From: Brachypodius melanocephalos
Lineage: Eukaryota; Chordata; Aves; Passeriformes; Pycnonotidae
DNA length: 64,000 nucleotides
NCBI GenBank assembly: GCA_013398615.1
Contig: VZSR01000028.1
Coordinates: 7,026,031-7,090,030 of the forward strand
Direction: 5' to 3'
Shown: one piece after another, positions 52,961-64,000 of the stretch
Position numbering within the stretch: the stretch's first letter is position 1
Layout of the letters: every line of letters starts with the position of its first letter
Translations under genes and position numbers: made by a program
Notes under the pieces: generated by a model
What the model saw: the letters and a program-made list of their open reading frames with translations, nothing else
What the model was told of the DNA's origin: nothing
Databases searched by the model: none

Positions 52961-55059
52961 AATCTGTGTATTCATTTCCAAAAAAAACTTTTCATATTTA
53001 ACTGAAACATAGCAAAGCAGACACAACCTGTCCAGAATCACAAGTTTAAGCAGCTGTTTTCAGAAAGGGGAGATTTACTTGGCTACAAAAATATTTTTGT
53101 TTTAGAAAAGGAAAAATTCCAGAATAAAAAAGATCATGGTTGCAAGTCAGCACTTTCAGTTACAATTACTTTGATGTCCTTGGTTAGGAAAGATTAATAA
53201 AAATATCTAGAAGGAAATAAGTAGCTTGTATTGATACTCATGGATGGATAAGGCCTTTCCAAACTACTTTGTTCTATCAAACAAAGCCAATCTTTCAGCC
53301 AGCTCTATTGAAGGAATGTGATAGGAACAAAAGCAGGAACATTCTGCCAAAAAAAAGCCCCAACATATCAGACTTGTGTTAAAAACAGGAGCCTGAAAAA
53401 AAAATCTATTCCATCCATTAATTGTAAGGTGTACATTTAGGACAGAAAATAAGATAGATATCTCTAAATTATTTTATGAAAATAAATTATAATTGTTTTA
53501 TTTTTCACTTTATATCTCAGCTTGCATTAAACCAACAGATGTAGTAATGTGTTATCTTCTGTGCAAGGATACTCCTGATCAGGAAAAAACTTCCGATGGC
53601 AAGAAGGTGTTATTTTCTCCATCTGTAATTCATAATACATACAAAATCATAGGAAAGGGAGTAAGAGACCCTTGGTAGAAGAAAAAACCTCCCAGCTTTC
53701 ATATAATTAAAATTATTTGAAGTGTTTGGAAGTTGATAGGCTCAGTTGCATTGGGGTTTTAATTAAACTTGCTGTGTGACACTAATTACTTCCAAGAGCA
53801 TGGGAGAGTTCAGTGCTATAGCAAGCTGACCTTTCAGACCAAATCTGATTTAAGAGTACAGGTTGCAGTAAATTATAATTTACTAATTACTAGAATAATT
53901 ACTAATATTATTCTATTACATTATGTTAGGAATTTGTTATTAGCTAGGACAAAGCCTGCTCCTGGATGTGTACTTTCGCCACAGCTCTGAGTTTGATTTT
54001 GTGTTCTGCAACAAATTTTAGATAATGAGACTGTTACCCAGGGCAATGTCCAATAGTGGGGCAGCAGAGCAAGCAGGAGAAAAATCCTCATGAAAATAAA
54101 ATGTGAGCACACTGAGGAGTAAAGTTCTTTGGGTCTTCAGTTGTAGGTATTGAAAGCACTACGGATTAGATAATGGCAAACTGAAAACATCTGGCAATTC
54201 TCTCTAAACATGTGTATGGTTGTCTAAGGAAAAAATGGCTCTGTAACTTTTTCTCATTTCATTTAAGATTACAGCTAAAAGAGTCCAGTGACATTTCAAA
54301 TAAGGTAAAAATCCCCAGATGCATCAGTGGAATAAAATTATGAATTTTACCTTTTAATAAAATCTGGTGATCAATATCTGCTAATGGAAAAGGGGGTTTT
54401 GGCATTCAAAAAACCATCAAGAAAACAGCATTCAAGTAATTGCATAAATTATTCCCAGTTCAAATACTGCAAGATTAGGTTAATGCATAAGAACTTTGGC
54501 CCTTAATTTTATTGGCAGCAGCTCTGAATACTAAAATTAATATTTTAAAGGTACTGATTGGACTTCATTCCTCATTCTAGATGTGTCTGCAGACTGAAAA
54601 CAAAACAACACTGCTCTTCCCAGTCCTATAAAAGGTAAAGAATATAAACAACACTATTAAAAAATCATTTAAGACTAAAAATAAACTCAAGTAAACACTG
54701 TTGACTGTTTACAGGGAGATTCAACTATTTCCTAGTAAAGCAAATTTTTTGTGAAAATAAAAAATCTCATTATAAAGAAATATTAATAGAGTATTTGCAC
54801 AACACAACTCATCATTTTGTGATATTTTATTACTAAATGTTTCTTGAACTTCACTTTTCTCTTTACATGATTGTATTTGAGTGGTTTGACTATCAAAGCA
54901 GATAAACTATGTTACAAAATGGAAATTAGGCAAAAGAATGCTTTAAGGTTGGTCCTGGGCAGAATATATCCTCAGAAAAAGGTCTCATCCTCTTGGGAAC
55001 ATGAGAAAGTCAGTGCCTTTACTCATACTAAAAGTTACTATATCACCTAAGAGTGCAAA
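52961..55059. other. Non-coding DNA, nothing specific
   Basis: AT-rich DNA with many ATTA motifs around 53860-53940, probably from composition. No exon or repeat recognised. Confidence 0.5.
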
Positions 55060-55290
55060 ACGCCTTAAAATACATCTAAAGCCCAAAGAACAGATGAGGT
55101 TGTGACCCTTTTCATTACATGATTGCAGAACAGACTGGATATTCCTTGCAAGCCAATTGCATCACGGATAAACTCAATTTGAATTACACTTCCACCACTG
55201 TGAAACTGATTAAAGTCACATTTAACTTGAATGGAGCTGTGTGCTGTGATTTTCCACACAAACCTCATTCGCTAGTAGGAATTTCTTAGG
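55060..55290. promoter_or_regulatory. Candidate conserved element or unrecognised exon
   Basis: Compact non-repetitive tract with CpGs at 55062, 55165 and 55270 and an open minus frame of 67 codons. The predicted peptide matches nothing I know, and good splice sites were not found at both ends, so an enhancer-like element is the better guess. Confidence 0.22.
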
Positions 55291-58139
55291 TTTCCTCCTA
55301 TGTTCCCCAAATTCCATGCAAGTAAAAATCCATGTATTAATTTTAGATCATTGTTGCTCTGGCTGCAAAACTTGTCTTAATATTTTATCATTTGAATTAT
55401 TTACTTCCTAGTGTCCTAGTCTTAAAATAGATTACTTCTTTCCTACAGCTTGGTCTGCATTCACCAGTCACAGTATTTGCACAGCTTCCAGAGATCAAAA
55501 ACTAGGGAATGAGAGGGAAAGTTTGCTCGCTCCAAGATTCAGCAAAAAAATGGAGTATCTTTCAGAAATGCAGAATTACACACTACTTTTATCACAGAAA
55601 AATACGTCCCACATTAATCTTAGTGTGATGATGCCTAATGAGTCTGATAATTTCTAATAATTCCTTGGATCAACATCTGTCAACCAAATGAACTCCAAAA
55701 AGTCAAAGTCCTACTGCAAGTACACAGAAAATATTATCAGGAGTTAAAATACCGAGTCCTCTTGTCTCTGAACCCTTTCCAAGCCCATGTGGCATGTTTT
55801 GAAGCCAGGGGCAGTTGTTACAGCACTTCCACTACAGGAAATCCTCAGAGAAAGTCAGGTACAGTGAGGTACAGGGAAATTCCAGCAGCAGCTCAGCAGG
55901 ATGATGGGGTGGTACAAAGCCAGCAGAAAAGAAGCACACTAGATTCTGTGCTCAGTGAACCTGCCTGCAGTTACACTGCACAGCCTTCTCTCAGCTGTTT
56001 GATATCCTTCAGCAGGCAAAGTTTATATTCTCTTTTGTGCTGGTGATCTCCATCACGCCTGCAGGATGATAGTTGCTCTGGATAACCACTTGCTTAAATG
56101 AAACACATTCACATGTTTCTTTGAGGAGGTATCATCTCCCTGCTGCTAATCAATTAAAAGTTGCTTACCTGTCTCTGGGAGTTGGCACAATACTTCCATT
56201 ACAAATTCACAGCAAAGAGGTAACAGGAGTTTTTAAAGTAATTGCTAAGTTACCTTGCTGTGCATTAACCTCATTATCCTCTTAGGAGTAGTTTTAGGCC
56301 CATGGCACCATAACAAGAGAGTTCCTCTGCCTCTAATTTATCTCCTCTCATCTCTAATCTGATGATAGTAAAATAAGCCCCATCAATCAGGCAATACAGC
56401 AATAAGTAACTGGTGTCTGGCTAATGTGATTTTTCTACATCACTAAGTCCTAAATGGGGAGAAAAACCTTCTGCCAGCCCACAAGTGAAGAAAACAAAAC
56501 ATAGTAGTTCAACACAGACTGATTCTACACATTTCTAAACATTTTATTATCAATTGATGTATGACGTGCTGTCATGGAATAATCTAAATTATGTTTGTTA
56601 CTCATATTTGGAACTGTCGCTTATAACACTGCATCCTGTTTTTACAAACAAGATTTGGAGCCAGTAAAATTATTTTTCCCCTCAAATCTTGCGGACTTGC
56701 CCCTTTTAAAAATAGTATTAGACTTGTTCAAATCTCTGTATCTCGGTAAAAGGAGAAAGCCAATGTCCAACAGCAAAGGAAAAGAAAGCAAACAAGAAAT
56801 GTCTCCTTTAAAGAAGATTGCTGGAAAAAGCAGCACAATTTTTTCATTTTTGTTAATAAGTTCCAAGAAAATATTCATGCCCTATAGCATTCCCTGATAT
56901 ATCAAATTATGATTTGATTTCTTAACCCTACTTTGTTTGGCATATTTTATAAATTGGACTCTAAAAAACAGAGGTCATTAGAGAGCAGAGATGGAATAGC
57001 TCTGCTTCAATACAAAACCAAATTAAATACAGACAATTCTTTCTGGGTATGGGCAAGAGCCCTGCTCAGATTTCTGAAATTGGTTCTCTATAACTTGAAA
57101 AAAAATAGAAATGGGATTAATTATTTTTAGGTTTTTAAATGAGTTGTGTGGAGTATCTGGGAAGATGCCAATATTTTTTATTATTTTCTTAACTTTAAAC
57201 TTGCAAAAAACTAACCCTAAACTCTTCTCTGCTCTCCAAGTTATTTTCTTGACAGTTACAATCCAAATCAAGAGAATCAAGAGACTAATGGAAAGTACTA
57301 AGAGAATTGGAAAAGATTGGTCAAACTGTCATTGTGTTGTGCTTTTAACAGAATCCTATGATTTTTCAGAGTATCAGAATATATCAAAATATCACATAAA
57401 CAACACACAGATCGTGAGAACCTAATGAGGGGAAGGAAAGAAAGTACAGAAAATGACAGAGAGAAATAAGAATCTTCCCTAAGGCAGATGTTTCTTACAG
57501 AAATAATCACTTTTCCTTTTGTTTCTTGAAAAAATTCGTACATATGATATGAATAAAGGACACCTGTCTTTGATAATTCTTTGGTGGAAGGAAATTACAG
57601 AATTTCAATGACAGAAAAGGTCTGCTACCAGCATCACGATGGATTCAGAAATTTCTAAATTCGCTTTAGCCAAATTTTTCAGGCCATGAAATATGCTAGC
57701 TATACCAGTCAATATATAGATAGTTTAGTTGCACAGTCCTCCTAGGACACTTTATTACATGGATTTCTTTTTAAGGACAAGAGAAAAATATGGGAGATTT
57801 TGGCAACAGGTGTTGTCCTTCCTGAAGCAAAATGTCTCCTCAAAGAGCTTATTCCTTCTCCTTTAGAATCCAGATGATAAACATCACTAGTATTTGTTCT
57901 TCTGGACTATTCCCTATCATCCACTCCTTGTTATCACTGGAAAAGGTCTCAAAAACTTCTTTAAAAAAAGGTTTGTAATTAGTGTGGGCATGCAAACACT
58001 TTAGAGCAGCATCTCTAGAAACCTGCAGGATGTAGCCCTATAGAAATTATTTCTAGTGCAGTAATATAATCATGTACAGCAAAAAAAGGCATTGGTATTT
58101 TACAGTTATAAAAATCCATTCAAGATGTAGGGTAAAGCC
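55291..58139. other. Non-coding DNA, nothing specific
   Basis: No exon or RNA gene recognised. The GC-richer spot at 55780-56060 has a 94-codon plus frame without domains. Frames of 80 to 104 codons at 56595-57543 are lysine-, isoleucine- and asparagine-rich, as expected of AT-rich non-coding DNA. Confidence 0.5.
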
Positions 58140-58560
58140 TTGAGAAGATTGATCAAACTGCCGTGCAAAAACTGTGCCATTGTGCCATTACGGGGGACTG
58201 ACATTTTTATTTACACAGGGAGAAAAGTCACATCCATTCCTCCTTGCCAAATAAATATTTTGCAAATATTTCATATTGATTTCAGTATATTAGCCCCAGA
58301 ATGATTTTTACAAACCAAATCTTTTAGCTTGATTTGTCAGGCTGCACTTGTAATTTGTATGTGCCATGGGCCAGTGGTTTTATTGTTTTAGAAATCTGGG
58401 AAATCTACAAAGTTGAATTCTGCTGCATGTATCCTATACTGGGAAAAAAAAAGCGCCAAACTTTGAAGTAAACAAGAAAAATAAAACATGAAATCATTGA
58501 GGGGGCGGTCATTTTTATGCTAATCTTACTCTGAAAAGAAAATGTTACAGGAGTTTTATT
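58140..58560. promoter_or_regulatory. Candidate enhancer with octamer motifs and a lone GC box
   Basis: Octamer-like TTTGCAAAT at 58258-58266 and ATGCTAAT at 58517-58524 (POU type). GGGGGCGG at 58501-58508 is a Sp1-type box standing alone in AT-rich DNA. No tandem or dispersed repeat. The combination looks regulatory. Conservation untested. Confidence 0.3.
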
Positions 58561-59499
58561 TGTAGACTATCATACCTTTAGTAAATGTCTCAGATGAGAA
58601 GAAATTACTGGAGAAAGATAAAAGACAAATCAATAAATACCTGCTCTCCTGGTTAGTGTGGATGGCAATCCTTTAGACTGGTCAGCTACAGATTCCACCT
58701 GATGTCAAGAAAAAAGTGAAGCACCTTTTTCCTTCATGACACACCCTTATTATAACAGGCAATAGATGTTAGAGGATATCTGCATTAAACTTGTTTCTTG
58801 CCAGTTCCAAATGCATTGGAAGAATTATTCATCATTAACAACCAGAAGGAGGCAAATATTACAAAATTGAGAAAGTTGAAATTAAAAACTTCGGTCCTAA
58901 AGGTCAATAGACTTTGCATTCAGTCAGCAGGGTGATGTATGACAAACAGGTATAAACACTTATACATATTTATACCTATGGATTAGAACAATTTGCAAGT
59001 TACTTGCACTTTTTCATCTTCCTGTATAGAAGTATTTTTCTTTAGGCCCATAGCAGAATCTGCAAATTTTTTTTTTTTTCATCTGAAGTTCAATTAATGA
59101 TCATAGTAGCTGGTACAGCAATTGGCATTGTTGAGAGGAAGACAAAACATGAGAAATATAGAGCAGTGTCTTTCCACAAAGCAGTAAGAAAAGCTTTTCA
59201 CAATCTCAAGTCCATCCAATTCTTGAACATCTGACTATAATGTTCTCTATTCTATTATTTTTCACCTGTATATGCAGCTCTTACATGGAAGTAAGAATAC
59301 AAAGCTCTTTCCGACATTTGTTTTGTTCCTATAAAAGTGAAAATCCCTTTTCCTTTTTAAAATATTGCCATACTGTGTTCCAGGCTAAAAGTATAAGTTT
59401 TCATCTTTCTTCTTAAAAGACCATAGACTTCACCTCAAACTGGAAAAAAAACCCCAAACCCTTCAGAACATTCTTTAATACCTCCATAAAATACATAAA
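58561..59499. other. Non-coding DNA, nothing specific
   Basis: No exon or RNA gene recognised. A T run lies near 59068-59079. Confidence 0.5.
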
Positions 59500-59860
59500 T
59501 CTAGAGCGTTTTAAATGCAAAGATATTAACTGCATGACAACTTCACTAGATTACAATTTTCAATTAGTTTTTTTATTAGCTCAGTGCAAGGTTGAACTAC
59601 AAGCCCCTTACGAAAGTAAAATCCTTTTCCACTTCAATCTGCTTTGTTGACTGCTACAGATCATTGCAAAGAAGCCAAGGAATGCAAAGCAATTAAGTTG
59701 CTTAATTTTTTCTATTTAAATTAGCTTAAGAAATCAGCTTTGGTTATAATTACCTTATTATTTCACCTTCAGTTTTTAAGGCATAAAACCTTAGCCTTTG
59801 AAAGAAGAAAAAGTCTTGCAAACAAATGTGCTTAAATAGCATTCTGAATACTGTATCATG
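59500..59860. promoter_or_regulatory. Candidate enhancer with homeodomain, Sox and POU motifs
   Basis: CAATTAG 59561-59567, CTTTGTT 59642-59648 (Sox-type), ATGCAAAG 59682-59689 (octamer-like) and TAATTA 59747-59752 within 200 bases of non-repetitive sequence. This is a typical neural-enhancer motif mix. Inferred. Confidence 0.3.
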
Positions 59861-60130
59861 AAGTCAAGGAAATTCAAATGGAAAGCTTCAGATTCTGCCC
59901 CCAGGCTGGGTTTAAATGGAGCCTGGATGGGGAAGGCTGCAGGTGAGGCTGAGCAGGGCCCTCAAGGCACTTCTTTCCCAAGCCCCTGTTCCCTCCCAGG
60001 TGCGTTTGTTCTATTGCATTGTACCTGTGGGTGCTCTCCTATAAATGCTGCAGGTCCTGCTGCACCTTTTTAGTGTGGGAGCAGTCATGTCTTCGTAGAG
60101 AGGGGTGCCTTTAGAATAGGGCAGTTTTGT
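59861..60130. other. GC-richer patch, unassigned
   Basis: About 270 bases clearly richer in GC than both neighbours. A 71-codon plus frame covers 59858-60073 without a recognisable domain. Could be an old repeat. No exon evidence. Confidence 0.3.
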
Positions 60131-60487
60131 TCTGCAAGCTGCCTTCTTTTCTATTCTTACTTTAAATATGTATATTTTGTCATTGTAAGTATCACTTTTT
60201 TTGGTATATCAGCCCATAATTCTGTGGGTATGTGAAAAGTGCTTGCAAAAGTATAACTGAATTTGTTTTTGCAGGGCCTTAAGTACCAGTGATTGTTTCT
60301 ACAGAGGTGCCAGCTTAACTCTCCCAACAAAAATAAGTTTCTTGGTATTAAGAATGTTTTCTGGCAACTGAAATACACCAGCTTTGTAGATTTTTCTGCA
60401 TTTTGAATAACTAAAAGTTAACATTTGTTATTTTGAGCTTATTTTTCAGTTGGAGCTCAGTAATGTCTTTTTGAAAACAGAGGGAGC

Positions 60488-60597
60488 TTTTTTTTTTTAT
60501 TTTGTTTCGTCTTTTTTCCCTTTGGGTTTTTTTTAGGGGTATTTGTTTGGGATTTTTTGGGTCTGTGGTTTTTTTTTTGTTGTTTTTTTTTTTTAAT
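60488..60597. repeat. T/G-rich low-complexity tract
   Basis: About 110 bases almost only T and G on the plus strand, with T runs of 8 to 13 separated by GG/GGG. Open frames across it give phenylalanine/leucine strings and are artefacts. Confidence 0.85.
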
Positions 60598-63500
60598 TCT
60601 TTCTTACCATTTAATTTCTCTAGAGGAATCTGGTCATTGGAACATATTGTTCCACTTCTGATGAGGCTGCTGCTCTCATTAGGAAGTTGACAGCTGATTA
60701 TAATAAAAACAAACAGAAAAAGTTTTCTAGTTCATAAAATCACAAAAATTCACCAGTGGATTATATCTAATACCATCTCTATGTTCTTTGAAATAAGATG
60801 CTTATGTTACTTTTGTAGCTAGAAAAATCTCATTAAAGCACATGTCTGTTATTTAATAAATATATTCACCTGCTCTATTAGACAAACAGTATGGTATTTC
60901 TTTTCAATGGCTTTGAAAGCTGAATTATTAAAGAGGTTGAAGAACCAATGATAAAGGCTGATGCTTTTGTGCCACTAGGAGTAAAACCACATGGAGATGC
61001 TAAGATGAATTCCTGATTAAGGTTCAGGAACAGGTTAGAGAAGTGCTAAAAGGCTTTGAACAGGACTCAGTGACAAATAGGTGCAGAGCTTTTTAGGCTA
61101 TATCCAAGTAAGAACATAACACAACAGTATAGTTTAGCTCTGGCATTTCTGTACTGTAAGATCACATACATGTTTCTATAACTATGTTTATACCCACAGC
61201 TGTGACCACAGAGTTTGAGCTGGATTAGCAGCTGAAGTACTTAGCAGGTGACAGTGGATTGGCTGCACAGGTGACCTATGGCTGGTGCTTGATTCCTCCA
61301 GCAATATCTGGGGGTTTGCTATTTGAATATTAGTGTAATTGTGCTCAGATGTGCTGTAGTTATTCTTCATTTGGCTATGCAGGCACGTCTTTTTAGAGCG
61401 TCATGCTCCTCTCAGAGCAGGAGGGAAAGGCAGGTGTTCCCACCCTGGTGATTAGGGATGGAACCTCATTACAAACCTGCCTGATGTGGCTTTGTGTTTA
61501 GATTTTGTTGAATCAGCCTTGAATCAAAGTCCTCACTAACAGTCCCATTAAGAAAGAAGGGGGCCATGTGTAAGCATAGTCCAAAGCTCCCTGTCAGATG
61601 TCCTGCAACCTTGTACTTCAGGTGATTTACCAGCCCTAAACCTAATCTTGTTCTGAACAGACACAAAGACAGCTTGGTTCCTCTCAAATTCTCAGCTTAA
61701 GCATCATAGTGTTTGCTTTGAGCAGCTCTCTGATTTCTCTGACTAAACCTGGATTTATCAAATCCAGTGGGAAATATCAGTGCAGAAGGCATAAAACATG
61801 TCACCAGCCCTGACAAATCACTCCCAGTCTATCCACTGAGGAGTTTGTCAAAATCCCTCGGAGAAAGCCTTTCAAAATGTTATGTTCTTGCTAGCTAGAG
61901 AAAAATGTGGTGATAGCTGTGATAGCTACAGTAAGAGTAATTAGTGCCTTCAGGTAAGACGTTATCTAGCTGTGCCAAAATGTGCAGGTTAGCTAATTAT
62001 TCTCAGCTGTAAGAAATCACATCAGCTTCAACTGAGAGGCTGGAGGGTGAGGTGGTGGTTGGAGGTCTTGGATACAACAGTAACAAAACAATAGAATAAT
62101 TTACAAGTGGCTGAGGTGATGCTGTTGAAACCATGGGAAACACTGGTGAAAAAGAGGTAGAATTTGCACTTTACAAAAATGACGAATATCTTCTTCTGCC
62201 TATTATGTTTTAATGGGAAAGCTGCATGTCCTTATTTTACTGCTATCATTTCTTCTGTCTTTGACAAGGAAGGTAATGAAATGTTTCTTATAATTAAAAA
62301 TTTAGCTGAGGAAAAACACGTTCCTTGGTGTTATATGACCTAAGCAAACATCTGAGAATGAAGCTGTAATTGTGAACAGCTCCTTTCTGAGGAGGCAAAA
62401 GGTGCAGGAAAGTACATGACTTTCATAGCATTTATTTCATTACTAGATTTATGACAAACTTCTTGACATTTTAGGACTCACTGTGCTACCTAAATAATTG
62501 TTCTCACTGTCTAAATATCATAAAAGTATATGGTCCAGGAAGGGTTCTACCTGGGATAGTGATTCTACAACTTAATTAGCCTTACCCAAACACAAGTAGA
62601 ATATTCATTAGTCTTTTCTTTGTCTTTCTGTATAAACCACATGGGCTTTTCCCACCCTTGCATAGTCTTTTCCCAAAAGTCCCCCAGATTTTTCCCTTCA
62701 TAAAGTATTATTACTTTGTTGAAAGATAAAGTAGAGCTGCAGTGTACAATATAATTTTGATTATTAGAGTAGAATTAAAGATTTGGTCAGGAGCACAACC
62801 TCTTGCATGAACAAAAAGTCTGCCTGCTGTTAAATGCTTCAAATCTCAGAAACTATATGTATAAACTGGTGGAATTGCTTAGTTATTTAAGATGCGTGCA
62901 GATAACAGACTCATGCATTGATTTTCTTCATTAAGGAGTTTTAAAACAACTAATTGAGGATTCTCCAGCCTTACCATGTAAAAGCTTGCTAGTGTATCTT
63001 GATTATTCATCTCTGAACTAAGATTACTTAAACTTTGCTGCTCTTGGATTATAAATGAGAATACTTGAAATCCTAGAAGCTCATGAGAGTTACATTAACT
63101 AATTTCATTTGGCTTCTTTTTAGGTTAAAATGCTAGCCTTGTAGCTAAAAAAAAAAGTCAAATAATTAGAAAATAAAAAGCCCCAACTGTATTTATTTTC
63201 TATGCTTACAGATCAAATTCCCACTGGAGAATCGCATTTCCTTGCTGTTACAGTTTTCAAGGGAACCAGACAAGAATAGTGCCATTTGCCAATCTTTTTT
63301 AGTCTGCTCTTTCTTTGTGCAAAGCCTAGCCTCATGAATTTGTGATTGGAAAATTGGTCTCTTTCCATTATTACTGTTCTCTGGGTTGCTGCTAATGCTG
63401 CTGATCAAACACATTTTTTGAATTTTTACATTATCTATAATAATCTTTCCTTTCATAACTTATGAGTAATATATTATGGTTTTTAGCTGTCAACTTTATC

Positions 63501-64000
63501 TGTTTGTAACTTTAAATTTCATCATCCCAAGAAATTCTGCTTATTCATTATTTATTTGTGCGCATAACTTTCATAAAGTAGCTGTGGAGTGCTGAAATAT
63601 CAGCCTTGATGGGGACAGAGCTGGTGCTCTGAGGATGCCTGCAGGGAAGAGGAAGGTTTGAGTGATTAGCTGTCCTCTTTGGCTTCCTATGAAGCAGCTG
63701 TGACTTTTCAAATTTCTCTGGACCATACTGTGTTAGCTGTTGATTTGTGCATTAAGGACAAACATTTAAGGCAGGGAAAGAAAGGATAGTCTTAGATTTT
63801 AGCGACTCTTTGTGATTTCTAAGCTTTCTTTTTGTTTAACTTCTGTACTTTCAGACTTCTATCTATCTGCTTTTTTAAAAAAATACTTTATAAACAAAAG
63901 TTTTGGGGGGAATTGAGTATTGTTAGTACCATACTACTAGATTTTGCTTATAAGTATCCAGGAGCAAACTGGAAATCAATTGTACAAGGAGCAAAATCAT
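60598..64000. other. Non-coding DNA to window end
   Basis: No exon, RNA gene or dated repeat recognised. Slightly GC-richer spots at 61380-61460 and 63590-63680 are unassigned. Confidence 0.5.

Noticed and set aside
60488..60690. Phenylalanine-rich plus frame
   Set aside because: Created by the T/G low-complexity tract.
1..64000. tRNA, snRNA, microRNA or CRISPR-like structures
   Set aside because: I looked for B-box-like GGTTCGAATCC, U6-type starts and familiar microRNA seeds and saw none. A covariance-model search would be decisive.

Overview
This window looks like bird nuclear DNA, with no recognisable protein-coding exon on either strand. The avian call rests on two truncated CR1 LINE 3' ends, at 43173-43465 on the minus strand and 49968-50203 on the plus strand. 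Both carry tail wording typical of avian CR1, and interspersed repeats are otherwise scarce. A turtle or crocodile also has CR1 and cannot be fully excluded. Base composition is AT-rich and CpG-poor, apart from one sharp CpG island. All long open frames look like chance frames of the kind expected in 64 kb.

The one clear gene landmark is the CpG-island promoter at about 39880-40530. It holds roughly 60 CpGs in its central 480 bases by hand count. It also has a perfect palindromic CRE at 40363-40370, GC boxes on both sides of it, and two G-quadruplex motifs on opposite strands flanking the CRE. Splice-donor-like sites occur on both strands. I favour a minus-strand gene whose 5' untranslated exon(s) lie here and whose first intron fills 1 to about 40 kb, with possible divergent transcription to the right. 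The gene itself could not be identified.

Left part (1-39.9 kb): non-coding, probably intronic. It contains AT-rich tracts with clusters of homeodomain, POU and Sox-type motifs that have the texture of conserved enhancers, near 4.2, 6.3, 14.3, 18.2, 22.7, 32.1 and 38 kb. It also contains an isolated CpG-dense islet at 36.6-36.9 kb with an NF-kB/STAT-like composite, a three-copy 29-bp repeat with forkhead cores at 38.1 kb, and two CTCF-like motifs in convergent orientation at 15.75 and 39.57 kb.

Right part (40.5-64 kb): non-coding, probably upstream or intergenic. It contains the two CR1 fragments, a minisatellite of dimeric 56-bp units at 45.7 kb inside a GC-richer LTR-like patch, more enhancer-like tracts near 51.2, 52.8, 55.2, 58.3 and 59.7 kb, and a T/G-rich low-complexity tract at 60.5 kb. 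If the promoter reading is right, the whole window is one regulatory landscape around a single promoter. Sequence conservation was not measured, so every enhancer call is an inference from base texture.
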